Source: Phanerodontia chrysosporium
Lineage: Eukaryota > Basidiomycota > Agaricomycetes > Polyporales > Phanerochaetaceae
Direction: 5' to 3'
NCBI GenBank assembly: GCA_001910725.1
Contig: MJGA01000009.1
Coordinates: 310,001 to 374,000, forward strand
DNA: 64,000 bases
Shown: positions 55,259-64,000 of the stretch, one piece after another
Position numbering within the stretch: the stretch's first letter is position 1
How the letters are laid out: every line of letters begins with the position of its first letter
Notes under the pieces: model-generated
Seen by the model: the letters and a program-made list of their open reading frames with translations, nothing else
Database searches by the model: none
Told to the model about the DNA's origin: nothing
Position numbers and translations under genes: made by a program

Positions 55259-58190
55259 TCATCTCAGCAGGAACGGATTTTTCGAAGCCGAGTTGCCAGT
55301 ATTCGTGGGCTCCAACCAATACGCACCTCTTGGCTCCGCCGGCTGCCCGAGCGACACCATGCGCGCGTACTCCTGCGCGGGCGTCGGCGGGCGCGACGTC
55401 TCTGCTGCGAAGGCGTGCACGAGCGGCGGGCTCGGCTCGGGTTCGCGCGTGCTGGCCGTCGTCGCCGAGAAGCGCGACGGCAGCAGGTCGCGCGGGTTCG
55501 TGCGCACGGGCTGCCGCGGCTCGGGCGCGCTGCGCGGGAGGCCTGTCGCGTGCGAGTACAGCGAGTCGTGCGTGAGGCTCGCGCCCGAGAAGCGGTGCCG
55601 GCGCCGTGCTCGCGCAGCGACGGCAGCGGCGACGGCCCGCGGCTCGAGCCTGCCCGCGAGTAGTCGTACGCGCCGAGAAGCTTGTCCATGTCCCTGCTTG
55701 CGTGCGCGTCGCTGGCGTCGCTGCTGGTGCGCAGCTTCTCGAGGCGCACAGGCTGCGGGGCGTACAGTGGCATAGTGGCAGGCGCAGGACGTCGGTGTCC
55801 GAAGAGGCGTTCTCCGAAGGCGACGAGCCGGCCACGCCAGCCCTGCGGACGGTCGAGGCGCTTGGCCGTCGCGAAGAGCGCAGTTGCCTTGGCGCGACGC
55901 TTGCGGGCGTGCCGCCGCCAAAGCATGAGTATCACGAGAAAGATGAAGGCGCAGCCAAGCGCCATGAGCAGAATCTCCCACCACGCGAGCGCGCGTGTGG
56001 TCGTACTGGACTGCGCAGGAGAGGTGGTCGCAGGTGTGTCGATGCCACTGATAGTCGGCAGTGGTATGGCCGAGCTGGTACCCGATGGCTTGGGCACCGA
56101 GACGAGGTCCGAGAGACAGACACCCATACCTGGGACGACGGACTTTGCGTCCTGGCACGTCGCCGATACACAGGAGCCGCCTCGCAAAACTTGACTCGAG
56201 CTCGAACACGCGAGGCAGTTGCTTGTGCCCGCGCCAGAACAGCTCGAGCAGCTGGAGTCGCACGACTGGCACGACGACGACGTCTTGTCGAAGAATTGCC
56301 CTTTACTGCAGGTCGGAAGACAGCGTCCGTTTGTCAGAACTGGCCGGTCCGGAGGGCAACTTGAACACTGGTTGAAGGCAGAGCCGGAGCAGGAGGCGCA
56401 GTCGGGATGGCAGGCGACACAGGAGCCGGACGAGCTGAACGTGTTCGAGGGGCAAGACGTAACACACTTGCCGCCCGACGCAAGCTGGTTGTTGGCACAG
56501 GTCAGGCAGAATGTGGATGAGCCGGCGCATGTGCTGCACGATGAATCACAAGCTAGATCGAGGATGAGCGTTATGACATTCTCAAGCAGGTAAACTTCGC
56601 ACCTGTACAGGTCATGTTGTCCTTCGGGTCCAGGAAGGTTCCAGAAGGACAGCTCTGAATGCATTGTCCCTGCGAGAGAACGAAGCCCGGGAGGCACCCT
56701 GTGCACTGCAGCTGATTCACAGTAGAGGCAACGTTGAAATTCGGGATACCGCAACTCGTGCACTTGGCGGGGCACGCGTCGCACTCATGCTTATTGTTGT
56801 CCGCAATCATAGAAGACCCTTGGCATACGCCGTTCCCGTCGGCAGAGACGCAATTGCCATTGAGCGAGTATTGCCCCGCCCCGCAGATGATGCAGTCGCT
56901 CGAGGAGGGCCCTTTGCATGTCGTGCAAAGCGGAGAACACTGCGTGCAAGTTGCGCCGTTGGCGAAACTGCCGTCGGGACATACGGTGCCGGTTGTCGTG
57001 GTGGATTGCTGCGCGACGCACTTGGTGCGGTCGTTGGCGTCTTGCGTGAAGCCCGACTTGCATGCAATGCAGTCGCCGGTGCCATCTGCGCATTGCGTGC
57101 AACCAAGCTGACAAGCTACGGCTTAACATTAGTCTGAGTAAAATCGTAATGACGAAACCTGCCTACCTTGGCAGTTTCCGCTAGACGTGAGGAAGAAACC
57201 GTTCGCACACTTCGCGCAGGCTGTGCCGTTCGAAGCTGTTGTCCACCCGGCATTACACGAGCACTGGCCATTAGACCCGCATACACCGTTCAAGCAGTTG
57301 CATGAAGCTGGCGGGTTGCTAACCGTCGGAGTGAGGCAGCGCCCACTGCCTGAGATACCATCGTCGCACGACGTACAGCCAGCAGGGCACGCCTGACAAT
57401 TCGGGCCAAAGAAGCCGGGTGCACACGCCTCGCACGCTGTCCCAGTAAACCCAGCGGAACATGAACAGGTGCCAGAGGCAGAGCAGATGCCGGCGCCGGT
57501 GCACGGCGGTGAGCACGCGGACGACTGGATGTCGAGCAATGCGATGCTGCTGAGCGCCGTGCCGCTCGGGAGCTGTGACAAGTCTGCTATCGAGTCCCAC
57601 AGAATGAGGCGGTCCGCTGCGCCCGAGCCTGCTGCGACTGCGGCCCACACGTTCGAGGAAAGCATCACAGAGCCCGCAGCCGTCGACGAAGAGTCGCGCG
57701 TGACGTTGCTGGTGGGGAGTGCAGTGAAGGTGGCGGGCCCTGAGTAGTTCGCCTGAGGATAGGTTGCTATTCCTGGTTGCAGAGCGAGGTTGAGCGGAAG
57801 CGCAAACGCTGTCGAATTTCCGACAGCAAAGCCAGGTGACATAGAAAGGGAGGCGGAAGAGGAAGTGAGGGCGGCATGAAGGAGTTGGGGACTTGTGTTG
57901 GACGTGTACTGCCCTGGCAAGAGTCGTATACTTGATGGAAGTCCCTGAGCAGATAACGTCGCTCCGGCTGGACGCAAAACGTGAGCATGGGATGGCTTAA
58001 TACCTAGACACGACTCACTCGTGATGTTCGTAAACCCCTGAAGGCATTGACCCGCAACGCAAACAACAGCAGGGGCAGATTGGGCTGCTATGCGCACGTC
58101 AGCAATGTTTTAATGTTCCAACGCACGCTCGTACTCACCGACAGACGCGCCGAGAACGAAGGGAATGACAGCGAGGAGGCTCGAAATCAT
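55259..58190 (-). CDS. furin-like/EGF cysteine-rich type I membrane protein, one apparent frameshift
   Basis: Surface protein. Signal peptide MISSLLAVIPFVLGASV, then an intron (gtgagt..tagcag). A long Ser/Thr ectodomain, then an EGF-like unit (SPPCTGAGICSASGTCSCSA) and many furin-like CxxC repeats (ACAPGFFGPNCQACPAGC, SCDSSCSSCSGAGTSNCLAC and others). A transmembrane helix WWEILLMALGCAFIFLVILM is followed by a basic stop-transfer RRHARKRRAKA and a Ser-rich cytoplasmic tail. Frame lost at CC 55598-55599; one more base joins SLREHGAG to HRFSGASLTHDS. Ends NPFLLR. Similar proteins in fungi are cell-surface receptors or adhesins; no ligand known. Confidence 0.8.
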
Positions 58191-58888
58191 GTCAAGCTCA
58201 CCAGGAGAAAGGCAGAAAAGTGAAGGCGGGACGCAGGAGGCCAGCAGACCTGCAGCGACGGCGAGAGTGGGTTATGAATTGCGACCATAATTGCCATGGC
58301 GTCCTTTTGTCCTTTGCCTGGCGGAGGATGCGTTGTAAATGCGGGCGCTTCACTATTGTCCTCGGGTATTCGCCCCGCCTTATTGTTCCAGAAAAGGCAA
58401 TGGGCGGATCAAAGTGCATTGAGCGTGTCTACGATCTATGTTTAGACAGAGTACATGAAGCAACTACTTACATGAGCCTTGATGTTAATCCACGAAGCTG
58501 CAAGCTGGTCTTGAAGCTATGTACAAACTTTGGGAAGGTTGAAAACCCTTATGTGCAAGAAAGTTATCAGTATTGCATGTACATGTCTGATTAGACTCTT
58601 AGCGAAATTATAGAGGCCACCTCAGAGGTTCCGTGATACGCACAAACTACAGCAGTCGTGTACTTGCTGTATATAGCATGAGGTCGGGAAACTCAAGGTT
58701 CACCGGGTGCAGAATAACACGTTGCCCTCGGAGAAATGAGACGAAGTAAGCGGTTGTGGAATTGACGAAACAGTGCGGGGTAATCATACAGACATGTGTA
58801 CAAGAATAAGTCAGGGTAATATCCAACACTCCAGGCCCTTGTGTATCCAGGCAGGGCACGTTCAAGCTGGAACGGCCGCAAGCCTTCG
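58191..58888. other. intergenic, 3' side of the Rab gene and 5' side of the furin-repeat gene
   Basis: 698 bp with nothing recognisable. An open frame running down to 58693 belongs to intron/UTR sequence after the real Rab stop at 58889. Confidence 0.4.
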
Positions 58889-59825
58889 TCAGCACGCGCA
58901 GCCGTCGTTCTGGTCTGCTTCGATCGTGCGGCCGACAGAGACGTTGCCCGCCTTTGGGTTGTTTGACGGTTCCGGATTGGCGTCGACGCTGCGAGGCTGG
59001 GTTGAGGATAGCGCGAAGAACTAGGAGAAAAGATAGCGCACCTCTCTTTTATTTGTTTCGCCATCGCAATGAACGCTTCCTCGACGCCGGCTGCCGTCTT
59101 GGCTGAGGTCTCTAGCAGAGGAATCTTGAGTTCTTCCGCGAATTCCTGCGCAAGTCGTCCATAAGAACGAGAACGACGAGAAGGCGCAGTCGAACAAACC
59201 TTCGCAGCATCTAGCTCCACAACTCGTCGTTCCGTGAGGTCAGCCTTGTTTCCCAGCAGCAGCTTGTGCACGCCTTCGCTTGCATACCGGTCAATCTCCG
59301 TGAGCCAGCCCTTCACATTCGCATATGATTCTAGCACGGGGCGTCAGCTTATGGCAAGAAGCGCGTTGCTGAAACGCACCGCCGTCGGTCACGTCGTAGA
59401 CCACGATGATGCCGTGTGCACCACGGTAATATGCTGCAGCGATGGTGCGGAAGCGTTCCTGGCCTAGAGGACAGTGCAAGGCTTCAGCAAGGCCCGGGGA
59501 CGTTCAGCCAGAGAGACAGACCTGCGGTATCCCACTAAGCAGCAGCGTCAACGCGGCCCTTCAGCTTCGAAGAGCAGCGGTACTTACGATCTGGAGTTTG
59601 ACAGTCTTGCCCTCGAGCTCTATCGTCCGAATCTTGAAGTCGACGCCGATGGTGCTGAGATAGCTGTCTGTAAACGCGTCTTCCGCGAACCGGAGAAGCA
59701 AGCAGGACTGAGCGCGACGTGTCAGCGCGCGGCCCACGCACGCCAGCAGATGTGCCACGTACCTTGCCCACACCAGAGTCGCCGATGAGTAGGAGTTTGA
59801 AGAGGTAGTCGTATCCGTCGGGCAT
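58889..59825 (-). CDS. Ypt1/Rab1-like small GTPase
   Basis: ER-Golgi type Rab. Start [21 protein letters not shown] (P-loop). Then [40 protein letters not shown] (switch I), [20 protein letters not shown] (switch II), [43 protein letters not shown]. After splicing out an intron starting gtgcgc the tail reads [15 protein letters not shown] and [14 protein letters not shown], ending in a C-x-C prenylation motif, stop 58889. Short introns interrupt the gene at at least five sites. Compared with Ypt1 the switch II end is [10 protein letters not shown] instead of TSSYYRGSHG, so it could be a Rab paralogue. Confidence 0.88.
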
Positions 59826-60379
59826 CGTGCAGTTTATGGATCTCCGTGCAGGCTAAGCGAGGTGGCGGTCAATGCTAAGGTGAGGCTCGGCAGTCCAAGG
59901 CCGAGAGCCTGTCTTATACGCGATGGCTGCTAAGGGCTGGGGGCGGCTGATTGATGCGTATCGCCTTGCTGTGCCGCTGGGCGGGTGATGCTGCTGGAAA
60001 TTGTCGGCGTGGGGTCGACCGGGTCGTGCTGAGGGCCTCAGGAATGGACTGAAGGATCCCCGAGTCGGTCGGCGGCGGGGGATAAGCGTTGTGTCGGACA
60101 TCACGACGGGGGATGGTGAGCGTCAAGGGCCACGCAGTTGCCACACCGCCGCCGGAACGCGCACCGCGAGTCCTTCGCAATCGCTTCAGCCTTCATCAGC
60201 ATGTGACGCTGTCTCGCCGACGTCGTTCGAGCAGTGTTGGGGAGTGTTTGCCAAACGACGGAGGTCGAGCAAGACGGACGTGAACACGGGTAACGGGTAA
60301 CGCGTGCTTCACTACGCGTACAGGCGCTTGTGCCTCCGAGCCGCCTTTCTTCTCCGCTTCCACCTTATCCTTCACGGCC
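59826..60379. promoter_or_regulatory. divergent promoter region of the Rab gene and REV1
   Basis: 554 bp between two divergent starts. No TATA box. Both genes are constitutive types, which would fit. Confidence 0.35.
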
Positions 60380-63300
60380 ATGTCGTCTTCGGATTACTGG
60401 AAGGACGACGACCCCGAATTTATTGCATATCTCCAAAAATAGAGTTGCCAGGTGACGCGCCACCGCTGCCTCGAGACTCCGAAGCAGGCTCGCGCCCCGC
60501 GGCCGAACAAGACGAGCAGGGTCCGAGCCGGAAGAGGCCCCGCTCGCCCAGCCCGGGGGACGATGCCGTCCGAAAGTCCAAATCGCGGCTGGCCCTCGTG
60601 GACGAGAACAGCGAGGCGGCGGCGTACATGCAGTCGCATACGTACGGCGCGTCGAGCTTTGGCGGCTTTGGCGAGTACATGCAGCGAAAGCGCGCGAAGC
60701 TGCAAATACAGAACACTGAGATGGACGTGGAAGGGGAGCCGTCGCAGCCGAAGAGCAGGATATTTAGTGGTCTGCAGATATACGTGCGTGAGACATGCTC
60801 GTCCGCCGAAGCCCGCTGAGACCGCTTCAGATCAACGGATGGACGCAGCCTCCGTCCAGGACCTTCGTCAGCTCATAGTCCAGCACGGGGCATATTTAAC
60901 GCATATTTGGACAAAAAGAGCTTAGTGTGCGTTTTGTATTTTGTCTCTGCGCATGTATTTTGCCTCACGTGTCAATTCAGCACGCATATAATCACCTGTT
61001 CATTGACTCCGGCGAAGATCAAGGAATTTCAGCACATGAAAGTAGTCAGACCCGAATGGCTCGTCCAAAGTGTTGAAGTAGGCGTCCTACTGCCGTGGCA
61101 TGACTTCATCTTCAGACCTGAACAACGAGTGGAAGCATCACAGGGACGGCAAACTGCCCAGAAATCCCTCCTGAGCGGTTTTGTCAGTCATGCACCAAGG
61201 CCTCCGTCCCAAAGCCAGGGACCTCTTGCTACCCGAATCTGCGATGCAGCGCGTTCAGCGGAACAGACGGTACCGGAGAGACCTTCAACCCCTCCAGAAA
61301 CATCCAAGAAGCTCGCGCCCACCCGTGCCGGTACAGAAGCACAGCAGACCGCGCTCGTGAATGATCCTTCAGTGGCTGGACCTTCAACACCTCCGCGAAC
61401 TCCTCGTAAGTCCGCGTCTGCAGGGACATCGCCTCGTCCGCTGTTTACCACCGACCCCGCCACACCGGAAGAAGCGAAGAGGATACCGGGCTATGCCGCA
61501 GACAAGACGAACGTCGCCGCCCAGCGCGCGATGGCTGACCCTGTGTGGCGTGCAGCACACACCTCCGTTGCACCCGACTTCATTGAGGGATATTATCGGA
61601 ACTCGCGTCTGCATCATCTTTCCACATGGAAGGCAGAGTTGCGAAACTTGGTCGCGGAGGCGCAGGAGCGGGCAGAGGATGGCACGGCAGCGTCTGTGGA
61701 AGACTTAGGCAGCTCACAACCCGTGTCAAAGATCATGAGAGAGAACATGGATCGGAAAGGTTGGGGCGCGAGCACGGCGGAAGATGTCAGCATGCGTGGC
61801 GCACAGCTTGTCAGGAAGGCGGGTAAGGGCAAGGAGAAGGCCGTCGACGCGGAACATGACCGCGTCATCATGCACTGCGACTTTGACAGTTTCTTCGTCT
61901 CGGTGGGCCTCGTGGACCGACCACACCTCCACGGCAAGCCTGTCGTCGTCTGTCATTCGCAAGGCGCTCAAGGAGGGCAATCCAGTACGAGTGAGATCGC
62001 CAGTGCAAGCTACGAAGCGCGTCAGTTTGGAGTACGGAGTGGAATGAGGTGCGTATATGCGTGTCTTTACAGGTCGAGAGAGGTCTAAGGCGTTTTCTAG
62101 TTTGCAACAAGCCCGGAAGCTATGCCCCGAGCTGCAAACCATGCCATATGAGTTCCAAAAGTGAGTCACTACATAGGTAGCGCATTTTATTTGATCTTAA
62201 CCTAACTGTGATGACAGATACAAGCAACTATCGCTCCAGTTCTACACAATTCTAATGGCTCATGCGGACGATCTGCAAGCGGTGTCTGTAGACGAGGCGC
62301 TGATCGATGTCACAAGCAGCGTGCAACGCATTCGTAGCGAGATTTCGCTTGCGAAGGGCACAGACATCATCGCTACAGATCCGGCGAAGGAATTTGCGGA
62401 AGCTATACGAGCCCAAGTCCGGAAGGCTACCGGCTGTGAAGGTAGGTTCCCGTCAGTCAGCCCCTGTGTATATGCGTGCTCATATTTGCGAAAGTGAGCA
62501 TAGGAATATCGTACAACATTATGCTTGCCCGGCTAGCAACTCGGCGAGCGAAGCCTGGGGGTTCTTATCACCTCCAAGCTCAAGATGTCGCCGCCTTCCT
62601 GGAGCCGCTGGATATCGACGACCTCCACGGCTTCGGGCACTCGGCGCATCAGAAGGCCCAGGAGAAGCTTGGGACGACGAACCTTGGCGAGCTCAGCAAG
62701 AAGAGCAAGGCCATCCTCTGCGATGCGCTCGGCAAGGGCACCGGCGAAACACTGTACAACGCGCTTCGGGGCATCGACCGCCGGAAGCTCGAATCAGACA
62801 AGCCGCGAAAGAGCGTTTCGTGTGATATCAATGTATGACATCTCTTCTGTATGTCTGCAAGGGATGCCCGCTTACGCCATTACAGTACGGCATCCGCTTT
62901 GATGACAACGGACAAGTCGAGACATTCATGTACCAGCTAGCTGAAGAGGTGTCAAAGCGCTTGAACGACATAGACATGCGTGGCCGGTCGCTGACCCTCA
63001 AGGTTCTCAAGCGAGACCCGTCGGCACCAGTGGAGGCTCCAAAGGCGAGTCCTCAATAGGCTGGTTTGGCGTGCGACTAACCGTTTAACAGTTCATGGGA
63101 CATGGTATATGCGAGTCGTACACCAAGCAAGTGCAAATGGCCGCCCCAGGCGGTCGCGCCACTAGTGACCCCAGAGTCATCGGCGACCACGCTTGGAGGC
63201 TGCTGAAGAGCTTCAGCTTTGATCCCAAAGAGCTTCGCGGAATCGGTATACAGGTTCAAAAGCTGGAACCATCATCTTCCGCCGCGCCTATAGAACAGGG

Positions 63301-64000
63301 GCAAGCACTGCTTCCCTTCAAACCCGTGCCGAGCCCTTCGAAGCGGAAGTCCGAAGACTCTAACAAGGAAATTGCCACCCGTGCTAACAACCTGCTCGAA
63401 GAAGTGCTACCCTCGTCGCAAGACGTCGTCGAAGTCATGCCACCACCAAAGGCTATCCCTGCATCGGCAGGCAACCACGTAGACTTACCCTCATTTTCTC
63501 AGGTTGATATGTCTGTGTTCCAGGAACTGCCCGAAGATGTACGCAAGGAACTGGAGGCAGAATACCAGCGACGAGCCAAGCCTGCTGCTGCGGTGGAGCC
63601 TGAGAAGCCACCTCGCGCGCCGTCTCTTGCTCCAGTGAAGGAGAAGAAAATCATTGCCAAGGGTGTGAATGTGAAGCGTATCACAAGACAACTAGCCCCT
63701 CGAAGCAGACCGGCGGTCTCACCAACGAAGAACAAACTGTTTGCGAGGCAGCCACCTCCGACGCAACTCAAAGTCAGCGAGGTGGAGCTGCGCAAGCTAG
63801 GATTGGATCCTGCCGTTTTCGCGGTGCTGCCCGTAGATCTCCAGCGGGAACAGCTGGCGTTCGCCAGACAACGCAGCGTGGCGGGCGGGCCAGGTGCCGC
63901 TCTCGGAGGTGAGAAGAAGAAACTCAAACCAGTGTCTCGCGCGCGCCGGTGCGAGGGCAATGTCATTGTACCGCCGCCGCCACCACCGAAGGCCAACTTC
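60380..64000 (+). CDS. REV1: DNA repair protein REV1 (Y-family deoxycytidyl transferase), 3' end outside the window
   Basis: Translesion polymerase scaffold. Start MSSSDYWKDDDPEFIAYLQK. BRCT domain: RIFSGLQIY, INGWTQPPS, QDLRQLIVQHG, IFNAYLDKKS, VTHIITCSLTPAKIKEFQ, VRPEWLVQSVEVGVLLPW. A linker follows (about 61140-61850), then the polymerase: VIMHCDFDSFFVSVGL (catalytic D, D), CPELQTMPYEF, AVSVDEALIDVTS (catalytic D-E), VSIGISYNIMLARLATR, LHGFGHSAH. Little finger: MRGRSLTLKVLKRDPSAP. Ubiquitin-binding-motif-like LPEDVRKELEAEYQ and LPVDLQREQLAF near the end. An intron at 63045-63091 is GC-AG. Frame breaks at 60435-60439 (A run), 60856-60857 (CC) and 60887-60890 (GGGG), each mended by one base. 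Frame open at the window edge. Confidence 0.92.

Noticed and set aside
55264..55590. Arg-rich C-terminus of the furin-repeat protein in the uninterrupted frame
   Set aside because: After the probable missing base the alternative frame gives a normal Ser-rich tail ending NPFLLR.
58693..58888. Extension of the Rab protein to a stop at 58693
   Set aside because: That frame reads through an intron and ends without a prenylation motif; the spliced frame ends in CAC at 58889.
1..64000. CRISPR array, prophage or bacterial operon structure
   Set aside because: No spaced direct repeats of that type; spliceosomal introns throughout show a eukaryotic nuclear genome.

Overview
The window is nuclear DNA of a filamentous basidiomycete, most likely an Agaricomycete (wood-decay or polypore type; I cannot name the species). 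Evidence: GC-rich coding sequence, many 45-75 nt GT-AG introns, basidiomycete families (DUF6593, DUF6699, F-box/LRR, PL14-type lyase) and fungal housekeeping genes (ATG15, ALG2, REV1, calcipressin, Ypt1-like Rab, Rap1).

Layout. 0.4-14.4 kb: a Rap1-like telomere protein with two Myb units, a short P450-like gene, an alcohol-acetyltransferase-like gene, an unknown conserved gene, ATG15 lipase, an SDR, a tandem pair of DUF6593 genes and a zinc alcohol dehydrogenase. 15.5-38.1 kb: one F-box/LRR gene cut in two by 21,084 bp of three LTR retrotransposons inserted one inside another. A Ty1/copia element (16550-37633, TSD CGCTG) is interrupted in its pol by a Ty3/gypsy chromovirus, here called A (19352-35638, TSD TCGAC). 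The 3' LTR of A is interrupted by an inverted second chromovirus, B (26891-35471, TSD ACAGG). LTR pairs have equal length and are almost identical, and the cut reading frames join in frame, so all three insertions are recent. 38.7-64 kb: amino-acid permease, polysaccharide deacetylase, PL14 lyase, ALG2, two DUF6699 genes, CCDC124/Lso2 homologue, calcipressin, a furin-repeat membrane protein, a Ypt1-like Rab, and REV1, which runs off the end.

The most unusual biology is in the two chromoviruses. Both have a 10-11 nt primer-binding site, 2 nt after the 5' LTR, that is a perfect reverse complement of the predicted 5' end of their own mRNA (34 nt below the TATA box in both). This is the Tf1-type self-priming layout. 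Both have an extra ORF before gag. In A that ORF has no Met codon, lies in a roughly 1.4 kb stretch with no ATG in any frame, and is in the same frame as gag with one TAG between. B carries a complete five-motif dUTPase fused behind its chromodomain. Both have a candidate -1 frameshift heptamer just before the gag stop.

At nine or ten places an otherwise intact reading frame is broken by what looks like one missing base in a short homopolymer. This looks more like systematic base-calling dropout than gene decay, and it affects how the gene models should be read.
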